64,000 nucleotides of DNA from Liopterus haemorrhoidalis (Eukaryota; Arthropoda; Insecta; Coleoptera; Dytiscidae). The notes beneath the pieces are model-generated. The model saw only the letters and a program-made list of their open reading frames with translations, was not told the origin of the DNA and made no database searches. Made by a program: the position numbers and the translations under genes. The stretch spans positions 23,938,740-24,002,739 of the forward strand of contig OZ020617.1 in the NCBI GenBank assembly GCA_963971575.1. Reading direction: 5' to 3'. Positions 23,605-35,383 of this stretch are shown here, one piece after another (within the stretch, counting starts at the first letter, position 1; each line of letters starts with the position of its first letter).

Positions 23605-25159
23605 ATAATAATATAATAATAATAATAATAATACATCTTTATTTATGAAATGCAGTACAGTTATCATAGCGTCACATAAATTAACTTAATCCTAAGATGA
23701 AGGAAACAAAGATATTAACACAGAAATATATTATCCCTATTTGGGAACTGGACGAAAAATCTATTGAATACACTTTCCATTTTGGGCTATTTTATACATA
23801 TATTTATATTTAAATCCTTCTCAAACTCGATTAATGTTGATTTAAATTTTGTACTGGTTAGGCTTTTAATTTCCTCAGGCAACTTGTTAAATAATTTTAT
23901 TCCAACTATATTTATATGATTTCTAAAGTTATATTTAGTAAAAGGCACCTTGATATCATGTTTCTTTCTAGTATTGTATCCATGAGTGTCACTATAAGTA
24001 TGAAAGCTTGTGATGTTTTCTTTAATGTGCGTCAGTAAATTTTAAATATAGAGCGATGGGAGTGTCAATATCTCATGATGTATGAAAAGCTCCCTGCACG
24101 AGGTACTTCACTTAACTTTGCTTAAGATTCGAATAGATCGTTTCTGCAACCGAAACAAACTTAATGAATCTACTGAGTTGCCCCACAGAATAATGCCATA
24201 TGCTAAGGTGGACTGTACATATGAGAAGTAGATTATTTTACAGGTCAAGTAGCTTGTAACCTTGATCAATTGTAAAAATCAAAATTGAATTTATTTATTT
24301 TCCCAGCTACTGACTCAATATGAGCCTTCCAATTAATTTTGGAATCTAGTTGGAACCCCAAAAATCTTGCTTCCGTGCTATAATCAGCTGTTATATTTAT
24401 TCTCTGATTGAATGAGAAAAGTATGTTAATTGTTTTACTGGCATTCAAACTTAGTTTATTAGCACGGAACCAATATTGGGCGTCTCTAATATTATTCTCC
24501 AAGCATCTACCTGCTTCCGAGATACTCCTCCCTCGGTTAATGAAAGTTGTGTCGTCAGCGAATATCACAGTTTTAGAATTAATAGGCAAGTCATTTATAT
24601 AAAATAGATATAAGATAGGCCCCAAAATAGAACCTTGGGGTACGCCCGAATTAATAACAATGCTATTTGATTGAATATTGTTAAATAATACTATTTGTTT
24701 GCGATCTTTAAGATAGCTCATTAACAGTTGAAGTACATTACCTCTTAGACCGTAGTGGGCTAGTTTTTCCTCTAATACAGGATGATATACGCAATCAAAG
24801 GCCTTGGACAGATCACATAGCGAAGCAGTTACAAATTTTCCTTCCTCGAGAGATCTAATGACCTCACTAATGAGATCCACTGCAGCCTTTGTTGTAGATA
24901 AACTGAGTCGAAAACCAAATTGGGACGGGTAAAAGATATTGTGGCGATTAGCAAACTTCAAAATTCGGTTATAGAGGACTTTTTCGACAATCTTTGAGAT
25001 GATAGGCGTAAGGCTTATAGGTCTGAAATTTGCCGGCTTATTAGCATCTCCCTTATTGAAAACGGGTATAACTTTAGAATATTTTAGGGATAGTGGAAAG
25101 GATCCCGATTCAAAGATGTGTTTAGTTATATTTACTATAACTCCTCCGTTTTGCGCCAT
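23605..25159 (-). pseudogene. Non-LTR retrotransposon (LINE), 5'-truncated, RT domain
   Basis: The main open stretch (25159 down to 24266, 297 aa) is a reverse transcriptase: FRPISLTPIISKIVEK, QFGFRLSLSTTKA, SLCDLSKAFDCV (first catalytic Asp, about residues 114-124), SGVPQGSILGP (about 171-181) and FADDTTF (catalytic Asp pair, about 202-203). After a stop the reading continues toward 23700 with thumb and C-terminal pieces (KLPEEIKSLTSTKFKS). The 3' end is a TTA-type tail on the minus strand (AATAAT run at 23606-23632). The N-terminal gag-like and endonuclease parts are missing. Jockey/I-like grouping is likely but not proven. Confidence 0.88.
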
Positions 25160-25203
25160 TTAGCGTTATTTACTTCATCTCTAGTAACATGGAAATACAT
25201 TTA

Positions 25204-25462
25204 GGCCCGGTCTTTCCACCTTCAGATAAAGTTCCAGGTAACTATCTGACAGATAAGGTTATTTGTAACTTCATCTGCTGAATAAATATCAATACCAGTC
25301 AGTGAATCCAAGAAGTCAGTCTCATTATCCGTTAGATAACTATCCGATAGATACATTTGTATAGAAAGAAGAGATGACATTTACTCAGCAGATGAAGTTA
25401 CAAATAACCTTATCTGTCAGATAGGTACCTGGAACTTTATCTGAAGGTGGAAAAACCGGGCC
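25204..25462. mobile_element. MITE family G, copy 1 (259 bp)
   Basis: TIRs begin GGCCCGGT, and the arms pair over about 65-100 bp (CTTATCTGTCAGATA and AGTTCCAGGTA segments). TTA is duplicated on both sides (25201-25203, 25463-25465), suggesting a 3-bp target duplication. Related to 40411-40669 and the solo end at 337-393. Confidence 0.82.
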
Positions 25463-25743
25463 TTAGTGTATTTCTTTTAATTGTATAGGTATTGTTTTTT
25501 CAATGTTACCCAAAAACTTGAAATATCTCACCAATTGTTTACTTAACATAAAACAATAGTTTAAAATAAATAAGAAAACTATTTTGCATTTTTAATAAAA
25601 TAAATAATTGGAAGCTACTGTCGATCATCTCTAATAGGTATTCCCCTTAATACCGAACGAAGTACAGGAACATCAGCTAGTATTCTATAAATTTTATAGA
25701 TTTATATTGAAAAACTTATTTAATTATATTTAATGTACTAATC

Positions 25744-26060
25744 CAGTGTTTCTCAACCAAAAATGCACCGCGGACTAGTATAATATATAATTTTCTAACG
25801 CGGACCACTAGTAATAATTGTTGGTTCATTTTTTGCAAGAAAACAGATATATTTAATGTGCTAATAAATATATTTATTTTATTTGTAGAAAATCACAGAA
25901 AGTTTACAGAAAATAAACAAAATTTAAATTATTTACATAAAAAATGTGCATAAAAAATAACAAAAAAAACTGCAAAAAACACATATAAGAACTTTCGCAG
26001 ACCACTAAAATTTTTCTGGGGACCACTGGTGGTCCGCGGTCCACTTGTTGAGAAACACTG
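25744..26060. mobile_element. hAT-type MITE family C, copy 1
   Basis: TIRs CAGTGTTTCTCAAC and GTTGAGAAACACTG. The flanking octamers TACTAATC and TGCTAATC match at 7 of 8 bases. The interior matches 53412-54430 after removal of the nested insertions there. Confidence 0.8.
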
Positions 26061-27892
26061 TGCTAATCTTCGCTAGTTTCAACAATTGTCAGGCTAGGAT
26101 ATGTACTAACACAAATACAGTAACTACTAACATAAATTGCAGCTGGCTATTATGATCGATTAAGATCTTTATTTTATTATCTGAAGTTAAGAATCGCTGA
26201 TCTAATAAAGAAATATTTCTTGAACCAGCCGAGCAATAACATTTTAATTTGAACATTTTACTTTAATTGTAGTTAAACTATTTATTGTTTCTTTTATAAA
26301 TACATAAAATTGCTTTTATGTTAAACTGAACTTTTGTCATAATCTTATGTTTTAATTATTTTAAATTTTACTTCGATTATAATATAATAATAACCTTGAA
26401 GATTATCAAAACCAGTGGCAGTTATGCCGTTTTTAATGATGTGTATTTTGCGGTCTACAAGGAGGCGTTATCTGCAAACGTGAATATCTCACTTATTATT
26501 TTACTTAACACTAAAAATGTGTATAAAAAGTTGTTTAGAATAAAGAAACGACGTTTTTAATATGGCACATCGTATAGTACAATTATAGTTTCAAATTGTT
26601 GAAAACAAGAAAGAAAAAATATGCTGATCTAAATAAACAACATAAAAATAATAAATACATATTTTTCAGTAATTTCTGGTGAGATCTCATCTGAGACAGC
26701 GTCACTGATATAAGTCCCGACTTATAATATCGGACTTTCAATTTCAAGATGAGCAAAAAAAAGGTCATCATTTCCAAAATACACGTGATGAGAAAAAAAA
26801 ATCCTCACTTCCAAAATACAAATGATGACAAAAAAAGTTCCTCACTTCCTACGACTCTGCCCAGGACCCTGGGCCCCAAGAACCCCGCGAATTTCCGGCT
26901 AACCCCCCCCCCCCTCTTGACGGGTCTGATTATATGCGAGTCAAATACAATATTTTATCTACAACTATAGCCTGTTGTTTTGGTTTAAGCTGAACTAGAT
27001 TTTGCATTTTAGTAACTTTTACAGATTAAGTGAGGTTTTTTATCATTTTGTTTAGCAAAAACCCGCTCCAAACCTTTAAAAGAGATCTCATGACAACTTA
27101 AAAAAAAAAAAATACAGTTAGTTCCGCTTAAACATTTGGAATACCCTATATATAGTTTTATCATAGTAGAAATATACTAAATTTAATTTATAAACAGAAA
27201 TGCTTTGAATTGCTAAAGAACGAGTTAAGTGTTTTAACTCAAGTCAAAACAATATACAAAAACATAACATTTTAACTTGAGTCAGAGCCGGCTGTAAACT
27301 TTGCGGGGTCCTGTGCAAGTGGCCTGACTATGGGTATCTTTTGGTATTGTGTATTGAGCGAGCCTCGGTCGCTCATGCGTTACGCTTGCTCTGACTTGCG
27401 TTGGGGATAACTCGAGTTAAAACATTTAACTCGTTGTTTAGGAACCGTCCATAAAACAATTTTTGTTTAATTTAATATCTTATTAAAATTGGGGGTTGTC
27501 CATTAAAATCTAGATCTGGCAAGGATTCCGTGATCTTTGAAAAATCGTATAAGAATTCCGCGTCAAAATAATTTTGGAAACTTCCGACTTACACAAATGA
27601 TTGTAGAACAAAATATATACAAACAAGCTAGCGAATAGAAATTTACATCAGAGCTAAGAGGAAGGTAGGGTATGATTTGTTTTAAGATCTATCGAACTAA
27701 CTTTCTACCTGCACCGATTATCCCAGTAGGCGACTTATTTACCTATTGTTAAATCATTAAAAACTTATAATCATGGATAAGGGTTTTACTTAGAAACTAT
27801 AAAAATAATTACTTCATTTTTGCGAATTACTTGTTAATATCTTTATAGGTATATAAAGTATCAATTTCTGTTTCTTTGTCTGTCCTTTATGC
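26061..27892. other. Noncoding with degraded repeats
   Basis: No gene. It includes a diverged MITE family N copy (26992-27150) and a weak inverted pair (27212-27440) related to the short foldback at 18389. A C-rich run sits at 26902-26913. Confidence 0.5.
26992..27150. mobile_element. Diverged short member of MITE family N
   Basis: GAACTAGATTTTGCATTTTA at the left and AGTTAGTTCCGCTTAAACAT at the right match the termini of family N with a shortened interior. Confidence 0.5.
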
Positions 27893-28202
27893 CAGTGCTT
27901 CTTACAGTGGTGGGCCGCGGCTCCCTAGGGGGCCGTGGTGTTCCCACAAGGGGGCCGCGAAGAATCGTAAATATAACACTTAATTATTTTATTACTTAAA
28001 AAGGATGAGTAGCTTTAACTTTAATGCTACATAAATATTATTCTTCATTATACATAGATTATTGAATGATCTGAGCGTAAAAAACTATATCTATGTATAT
28101 ATTTGAACTAATCTTGGTTCCAAAAACAAACATTAGGGGGGCCGTGGGTTATTGATTTGAGTTTCAGGGGAGCCGCGACATCAAAAAGTTTAAGAAGGGC
28201 TG
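27893..28202. mobile_element. hAT-type MITE, 310 bp, perfect 8-bp target duplication
   Basis: CTTTATGC is duplicated exactly at 27885-27892 and 28203-28210. The termini are CAGTGCTTCTTA and TAAGAAGGGCTG. The ends are rich in GGGCCGCGG-type words and there is no coding capacity. Confidence 0.85.
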
Positions 28203-28210
28203 CTTTATGC

Positions 28211-29192
28211 AAAGCCAAACGGATGGACCAATTTTCACCAAATTTAGTACAGGAGGGTAAAATAATCCGAAGAAGGTTTTAGTGATGGTTCCAACTTCGT
28301 CCGTTCCGCCCTAGGGGGCGTTATGGGAGGAAACCATCATTTTTCACTCTCCGTGCAGTTTAATTGCACCTACTCGCGAGTGTCGTAATGAATAATTACG
28401 ACACTCGCTAAAGCTCGTGTCGTAATTCTCATACTCGTGTCTTAATGGCTATCATTAAATGCGCATTTTATAATGTACTATAATACTATAAATCAAGGAT
28501 TAATAATAACGGAGTTATCACAGTGTAAAGTGTACGCATGCATTATTTCCCTTTACTCGTCGCTGTTTGACAATAACGTGACTCATTTGCGTTTGTGGGT
28601 TCAAAATCACTTTCATCGCTAAAAGATACTGACACTGTAACCTATGCTCGTTCAGAGTTGACTTTTTTCTTCGGTAATGAATCAATAATCAGTCTTTGCG
28701 ATGGTTGTTTGATTAGCCCCTTATACAGTTCTTGGTAATCGGACAAAAAGACTTAAATCCAAACTGAAATTTTAATGCTCGTACAGAATCTGTATCATTA
28801 ACAAGAAAATGATTTGAAAATGACTGCATAAAAACAGAACTGAGTGTATAGCTCAAATTGAAATTTTTATTTTATAAAGATTTTAATTATTGCCGTCCTA
28901 TTTGATTTAAGTACATATACAAAACGTACATCTCACTTTATATATTTCTGACTAAAACTACTATATAAAAACATTAAATATTATTACTACCAGAAACTAA
29001 ATTTTGAGAGTTATGACTTATGACATTTTGATGAATTATTTTTAACTACAAAAAAGGCAATTAAAAAAAACCTATAAATATATTAATCCTTTAATGAAAT
29101 GCATGATTTTTTATTATTTCGAAATTTCTACAAGTACCACAGTAACCATGAATTCATGGCCAACCGATATATTTTTTAAATTGTGAATGGTA
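28211..29192. other. Noncoding, no gene
   Basis: A+T-rich apart from the palindromic patch at 28376-28408. No conserved ORF. Confidence 0.5.
28376..28408. repeat. Perfect 14-bp hairpin
   Basis: GCGAGTGTCGTAAT pairs perfectly with ATTACGACACTCGC across a 5-base GAATA loop. Further partial copies of the arm (GCTCGTGTCGTAATTC, ACTCGTGTCTTAATGG) follow immediately in tandem. Confidence 0.8.
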
Positions 29193-30344
29193 CGAGGGTT
29201 ACCTTATAACTTTTTACAAAAACTAAGAAAGTAAAATTGTTTTTGGTACAAACTGTTTTATTGCTTTTCAAAATATTCGCCTTTAAGATTTATACACTTT
29301 TGCATGCCTTCAAACAAATTCTCGAAACATTTTTTCCACTCTCAAGTTTCTATCTCAAAAACATGGTTTTCGAAGGCTTCAACAACTTCTTGAGGTGATG
29401 AAAATCGCTGTCCACACATTTTTTGTTTAACATTGGGGAACAAAAAAAGGCGTTAGGGAATAAATCAGGTAAATACGGGCAATGAGACATTAATTCGATG
29501 TTTTTCTCCTTCAAATAATCAATTTTTTGACGTGCTGTGTGAGAGCTTGCATTGTCATGATGAAGAATGATGCGACGATTTTGGTTGTTTTTCCTGATTT
29601 TGTCGATGACTTCTGGCAAACAAATTGTTGTATACCATTCAGCATTAACTGTTCTCCGATCCTCAAAAGGAATGGTTGCGACATGTCCAGTGCAATCGAA
29701 GAAACAAGCGATTATTATCTTGGAAGAGCTTCGTGAACGAAAAACTTTTGTGGGTTTCGGTTCATCTTGGAAGACCCAAACAGTGGATTTATGCTTAGTT
29801 TCCGGTTCATATAAATAAATCCAAGTTTCGTGACCTGTAACGATGTTTTATACGAATTTTGCAGTGCCTAAGTTGAATTTTCTTAGCACTCCCTTACACC
29901 AGTCAACACGAGCCTTTTTTTGAGCTTGGGTCATATTATGCGGAATCCATCGGGAACAGATCTTATGCACAGCTAAATGTTCATGCAAAATCGAATGTAT
30001 TGCAGTCTGAGATATGCCAAAGGATGCCTCTATCGCATAGTAAGTCACATGCCGAACTTCTTCAATCATTTTGCGCACAGCATCAAAGATTTTTTGTCAA
30101 CCTTCACGAGATTCATCACTGACGGACGCACGACCACGACGAAATTCTGCAAACCAATTATAAACAGTCTTTTTTGATGGTGCTTCATTACCAAAAGTTG
30201 AACGAAGCAAATCTGTGGATTTGAGTTAGGCCTTTTCTAAAATCGTAAAAAATCATCCAACGAAAACCTTACGAATATAGTAATGACACATTTCAATATT
30301 GCCATCTACTGGTCGTTTGTAAAAACATAAAAAGATAACCCTCG
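29193..30344 (-). mobile_element. Mariner element, ~1.15 kb, near full length
   Basis: TIRs CGAGGGTTA and TAACCCTCG are flanked by TA (29191-29192, 30345-30346). The interior encodes a degraded minus-strand mariner transposase. The length is close to a complete mariner of about 1.3 kb. It ends 245 bp before an ACBD5 exon. Confidence 0.88.
29347..30290 (-). pseudogene. Mariner transposase, degraded, first catalytic Asp lost
   Basis: Minus-strand reading shows the whole architecture in pieces: TFGNEAPSKKTVYNWFAEF (N-terminal helix-turn-helix), FGISQTAIHSILHEHLAVHK, ARVDWCKGVLRKF, then TGHETWIYLYEPETK, CFFDCTGHVATIPFEDRRTV, IILHHDNASSHTA (second Asp) and SHCPYLPDLFPNAFF (third Asp region). In intact mariners the TG-x-ETW motif carries Asp at x; here it is His. 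Stops occur near the N-terminus, after DESREG and before NIVTG. It cannot encode an active enzyme. Confidence 0.85.
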
Positions 30345-30589
30345 TATATACATCTTAGGTCGACACAATGTAATTTTTGTAGTATTGCCAGTTCTCGAGA
30401 AAGAAATTTTGTTCCATTATTTTTCTGTCGCATCTCATAAATCAATGTCGCACGGTTAAACATTAAAATATCTACACATTAATGGACTGTCTATTTACTC
30501 TAACTATGCATTTTTTTGTTTATAATTGCTTTTAATTTATTTAAAATAATAATAATTATAATGACTAATAAATTTGTTGTTTATTGCAG

Positions 30590-30813
30590 GATTGTGGAGA
30601 CAATGAGTTACACAGACAATGTTGCCAACTTCTTGGAAGCTCAGGCCGAGTTGGAATCTGTCCCATTGGCAGATCTGGAAATGGTAGCTGGAGATGTTAT
30701 TGAGAGAGTGAGATCGCAGCCAAATTCACCCTTCGGTACAGAAATCATGCAAGAAATGTATAACGGATATTTAGCGAAGAGTAAATTAAATAAAGAGCAC
30801 ACTGAGTCAGAAA
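30590..30813 (+). CDS. ACBD5: ACBD5 exon following the acyl-CoA-binding domain
   Basis: The acceptor is TTTATTGCAG|GATTGTGG. The first base completes the Arg codon split from the exon ending at 4141, giving AELHR-IVETMSYTDNVAN, which is the normal end of the acyl-CoA-binding domain in ACBD5. About 75 residues follow: a Leu/Glu-rich helix (NFLEAQAELESVPLADLEMV) and a low-complexity hydrophilic segment (SQPNSPFGTE onward). The chosen donor AAA|GTAACT at 30814 leaves one base over, fitting the exon at 41141. A second donor AGA|GTAAAT at 30781 is in the same phase and would remove 11 residues. The frame stays open past the donor, but that part looks intronic. Confidence 0.88.
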
Positions 30814-31311
30814 GTAACTTAAGTTTTTCAATTTTATTTTGCCAGAATGTTTTGCTTGTTATTTGCTTGTTGGAGATCCCAGTAAGGTATTTAATTTTGT
30901 GCAAGATCGAGAATTTTAACTAAACTGTAAAAGAGAATGTTGGGTATTTATTTTTCAACTGTAACTAAACCTAAGAAAGAAAAATTTGAAATAAAATAGT
31001 ACAACTTTGGCAGAATAATTTGAAATGAGAAATACTTTTTTTTCCTAAATAAAGTGCAACATTTATCAGGTTGGCCATAATAACAATAATCTGACCATAT
31101 TAACAATATAAAATAATTATAATCTATTTATATAATTAAGCTCTAATGATAGTACAAACCTCCAATAATCTTGTAATAACCTACTTGTGTTCGTTTTTAT
31201 TGTGTGGATAAACAAATGTTCTACCAAAATATTTGTTTTTGGGAAGTTCATATTCAAAGTATCTTGGAAATATCATCAAACTAAGAAATGATAATATTTT
31301 TACTCATCATC

Positions 31312-31470
31312 AATTCTGCCTCGACAACTCTTTCTTGGTCTTAGCCTTTACAAGGATTCTTTTCCATTCTGCCTTGTGTTAGCGACCGTTTTTTAATTTG
31401 TAACCACAGTTCTTTTAGGTCTTTCTCCAACTGATCCATATATCTCGTCTTTAGCCGTCGAACACAATTT
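31312..31470 (-). pseudogene. LINE 3'-terminal coding remnant
   Basis: The minus strand reads RRLKTRYMDQLEKDLKELWL, then QIKKRSLTQGRMEKN, resembling the C-terminal tail of LINE ORF2 proteins (an R-x-x-D-x-L-x-x-D-L pattern followed by Arg/Trp-rich helices). A frameshift follows. No RT core is nearby. Confidence 0.45.
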
Positions 31471-31910
31471 TCCGACTGCCTACTGTCTTCTCGCTGGGTC
31501 AGTTTCGTGCATTCAGTCCAGGTGTTTTATCCTTCTTAGCCTATTGATTTTTATCTCTCGGACTATATCTGAATCTTTATAACTTTGATAAAACTCGAAA
31601 TTGTATCACCGGCACCGCCCATCCCATTCACATCCCATTCATATACGAGTCGCAGAATCTTCCGTTCAACAACTACATTTTCATTCTGTTTTGTCAGTCT
31701 TATAAGTACCTTATAAATTTGGCATTTTGTTTGTCTGGAAATTATGTGTAATTTTAAGAGGCACTTCTATCTGTTTGGCTTTGTTGGCCAGGAAAATTCT
31801 CTTTTGATCTCCCAGCTAATCTCATTGTCGATGTTCAGCTGTGAGTTTGAGTGTTTCGTTGACAAATGCATTTATATGCCAAATAAAAGTTTTTAAGGAA
31901 ATTGATGATA

Positions 31911-32444
31911 TAGTCGGATTGCTGATAAGTGACTGGTCGTTGCTACAAGTATCGATATTCAATACTATATGCTTTCTCTGTCTATATCATTATAATTATT
32001 TGCATACCCTTTAAGTAACGTATAGTGACCCAAGTTGACAACTAACCTTCAAAATTATTTGAATAAAAAACAAAGCATTAGAAAGAAACGGCATGATTCG
32101 TAGATATCTTTACTAATTAGAGCGCGAAAATAAATTTACAGCAGTACTCAAACAAACAAAATTATTAATTTTAAGGTAATAATTATAAATAAGGAAAAAT
32201 TTATACTCATACGTAAATTTTGGATTATAATTTGTTGTTTATTCCAGCAGATTTAAAATGAAAGTTTGTGAATTTAATAATTGGCCGCAAGCCATATTTT
32301 AATTAATATTTACTACTAGACACTGATAGTTAGGACAAATAACAAAAAACATTTTTAAAATCGCTGAAAAATGGTAACTAGATTATTATATGAATGCACT
32401 ACTTGATACATACATGTAACAGTCACCTACCAGCAATCCGACTA
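31911..32444. mobile_element. MITE family S, copy 2
   Basis: TIRs TAGTCGGATTGCTG and CAGCAATCCGACTA with flanking TA (31909-31910, 32445-32446). It is the reverse complement of copy 1 at 13827-14352 with few differences. Confidence 0.82.
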
Positions 32445-32446
32445 TA

Positions 32447-33825
32447 TTAAAAAAAAAAAAAATTTCTTTTCTTACTCAATTGTTAAATAAACTTTAACAT
32501 AAAAATGACTTACTTCAGTTTCTAATTGCCATAAGTGCTTAATTTACCTTCGAAATAAATAATTAATTTAGCAATTTTATGTTTTTGATTCGTAAACTAA
32601 GTAAATCGTAGAAAAGCAGAAGTCGATAAATCTACAATCATGCAACTGTATAGACTGAAAATTTAAAAAAATTTGCTGCGAGGTCAATCATTTTGGTAAA
32701 TTTTGAAAATTGAATAACTTTAAATCTGAGGGTGCTACAAATTTCTCACCATTTTCGTCATCAGTAAGTCATATTTATTCCAAAACAGCTAATTCGCAAA
32801 TAATAATAATAATAATAATGTAATTCATATTAGTATTTCCATCACTCCCACCGTCATGGAATCGTTTCTGACATGGAGCACTTGGTGGAAAATTCCAAAT
32901 GTCGTATTTTTCTTGAATTATGATTTTTTTACATTGCGTCTACGATTTACAGCTGCGTCAAAATTTTCTGTTCGTTTGAATTGGTAGTTTACTGAAAAGT
33001 CACTAGATTTTTAGCGGCAGTAAGACGCCGCGTCAAGAAAAATTACAGCTACATCTGAGCCAGTTGAATGGAAACAAATCGGCAGTAAATTGAAAATAAT
33101 TGTCCATGATGGACATTGTACATATGAATGTCAATGTTTATACCGAACATATTCGTCATCTTTATCTGTATTTGAAGAATCACTCTAATAATCAGATTCA
33201 GACAATGGGTGCGTTTTGTTGTGCCAATTCTGGTTTCGGTTTAATCAGAATACGCGTTTTCTTGCGACAATATTCTCGTTCTATTCATTCTACTCATTCG
33301 ATAACTCGAGGTCGAACGACTGGAATGAATAAGTGTGGTGGGGATGAAAAGTAATAGTAGTATGTATTTGAATGCAGTTGTTTTCATTTGGTTTTTAAAT
33401 GTTTTAGAATTAAATCTTGGTATTACTGCTTCAAAATTATTTTTACTTTTAGCTATTTTCTCATTTTGTGTCCTAAAATAAATATATACCTATATGATTT
33501 TAATATAGTATTTTTAAATCTAAACTTAAAATGTATTTACAATTCAATTATTCGTTCTAAAACATTACGTTCTAGAATATTTGCTTCAAATATAAAGTTT
33601 TCTTATTCTGAATTTATTATTTAGATTATCCATTTAGGTGAAATATGTTCGTTATTTGTTCTACAACCATATGACTTAACCTCCATGTAAATGTCATTCC
33701 ATGTTTACTTCACGATCAAAATTGTCGTTTTCTTGCACATCAATTCTAGTACTTCTAACCAGCCACCAACAAAATGCACCCAATAACAGTTCCACTGAAA
33801 ATTTTTGAACTACGATTGAGATGCA
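32447..33825. other. Noncoding, no gene
   Basis: A segment at about 32685-32795 (GAGGGTGCTACAAATTTCT and flanks) recurs at about 36315-36425 inside a hAT element, so part is shared repeat. Short ORFs (33100-33354, 33388-33624) have no recognisable domain. Confidence 0.5.
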
Positions 33826-34500
33826 CCCAAATTTTTTTCTTGGGCGGGGGTCAGTAGCCAGTATTTTTTTGGGGGGTCAGAAACCAAAATTTTATTAGGG
33901 GGGTCGGAAGCAAACTTTTTTGGGGGGGTCAGAATCCAGAATTTTATTAGGGGGGTTAGAAGCCAATATTTTTAGAGGATCAGAAGCAAACATTGGGGGG
34001 GTTCAGAATCCATAATTAATTACGGGTCAGAAGCCAACATTTTTTAGGCGGGTCCGAAGCCAAGCCAATATTTTTTAGGAGGGTCAGAAGACAATATTTT
34101 CTTAGGGGGGTCAGAAGACAATATTTTTTTAGGGAGGTCAAAAGCCAACATATTTTTAGGGGGGTCAGAAACCAAAATTTTATTAGGGGGTTAGAAACCA
34201 ATATTTTTTAGGGGGTCAGAAGCAAACATTTTTTAGGGGGGGTCAGAATCCAGAATTAATTAGGGGTCAGAAGCCAACATTTTTTAGGGGGGTCAGAAGC
34301 CAACATTTTTTTAGGGGGGTCAGAATTCAACATTTTTTAGGGAGGTCAGAACCCTATATTTTTTAGGGGGGAGGTCAGAAGTAAACATTTTTTAGGAGTG
34401 TCATATAACAATATTTTTTAGGGGGCTCAGAAGCCAGAATTTTTTATGGGGGCTCAGAAACCAATATTTTTAGGGGGGGTCACGTTCTATTATAAGAAAA
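33826..34500. repeat. G-rich minisatellite, ~25-30 bp units
   Basis: Roughly two dozen imperfect units of the form TTTTTTAGGGGGGTCAGAAG plus CCAATA/CAACA. G runs of 4-8 occur once per unit on the plus strand, so the array could form quadruplexes. The minus-strand open frame over part of it (34016-34201) is a by-product of the repeat. Confidence 0.92.
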
Positions 34501-34589
34501 ATGTATCGCAACCTTTTTTAATGTATGGGGGGGTGAACCCCCTTGGGTGTGATTAAGAAATGATTAATGTTAAATCTTATAAGTTAACG

Positions 34590-34776
34590 CAGTAGTTTCC
34601 AAACTTTTTCGGTTCCGCGGCGCCCCATGTCAATACATTCAACATTCATTTTGTTTTATTAGACAGAAACTACAAAGTGATGACAAAAAAAAAAGGTCCT
34701 CACTTCTAAACTACAAAATGATCACACAAGAAAAAAAGGTCCTGGGTCTTCGCTGCGCACAGTTTGGGAAACGCTG
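34590..34776. mobile_element. Short hAT-type MITE (187 bp)
   Basis: CAGTAGTTTCCAAACTTTTT at the left and CACAGTTTGGGAAACGCTG at the right are the typical hAT-like ends, with CCGCGGCGCCCC next to the left end. No exact 8-bp duplication was found. Confidence 0.65.
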
Positions 34777-34974
34777 GGTTTTACCAAAGTCAAATAGAGC
34801 CTTCAAGTAACAACTGCTCACGTCATGTATTCAGCTGATACTGAAACAACAGAATTTGCGTTTTTAGTAACATACAGCTGCGTTTTGCAGTATTAATTAA
34901 ACGCCACATCAAATACAGCCGCGTTTTTCGGTAAAAGGCCAGATAGCGAAACGAACAAACGATTATTATCATAG

Positions 34975-35383
34975 TACTGTTCTAAACGGTTAGGCGGAAC
35001 TAGATTTTGCAATCTAATTACTTTCATCGTTTAAATCGTGCTTTTCGGTCGTTTTGTTTAAGCTTTGTAAATCATACTTACAATAAACATTTTTTGGTTA
35101 AGGTTAATATCATTTTAAAATGTTATTTTCTTTATATTTTGATTTTTTGTGTAATTCTTAATACACATTTCCCATTTATTTATTTTTTTGTCATTAAAAT
35201 ATGTAAAAAAAAATAAATAAATTTTGATATATGTCATTCGTTTCCATGGTTTCTTTGTTGGAATTTTAAAATTTGACATTCCAACGTGAAAAATGAAATA
35301 ACCCAAGCAAGGTCCCTTCTCGTGACAACCTAAAAGAACGAAATTCCCATTTAGTTCCGCCTAACCGTTTGGAACAGACTGTA
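34975..35383. mobile_element. MITE family N, copy 1 (~409 bp)
   Basis: TIRs TTCTAAACGGTTAGGCGGAA and TTCCGCCTAACCGTTTGGAA, with CTGT/ACAG outside and TA at the limits. A Phe/Tyr-rich frame (35007-35216) is shared with the other copies, but it lacks a domain and differs in stops. I treat it as noncoding. Confidence 0.78.

Larger units (their letters stand above)
4142..30589 (+). other. ACBD5: ACBD5 intron, ~26.4 kb, transposon-rich
   Basis: Bounded by GT (4142) and AG (30588-30589). Every recognisable feature inside is repeat or transposon; these are listed separately. I found no host exon in it, though a short alternative exon cannot be excluded by eye. Confidence 0.8.

Noticed and set aside
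30814..30923. Continuation of the ACBD5 exon frame past the donor
   Set aside because: The sequence becomes hydrophobic and A+T-rich after GTAACT. The next exon fits only if splicing occurs at or just before 30814.
34016..34201. 61-codon minus-strand frame with a repeated Leu/Lys pattern
   Set aside because: It is the translation of the G-rich minisatellite.
35007..35216. Open frame shared by three family N MITEs
   Set aside because: It is repeated because the MITE is repeated; no domain, and stops and starts differ among copies (35007, 50629, 56207 inverted).
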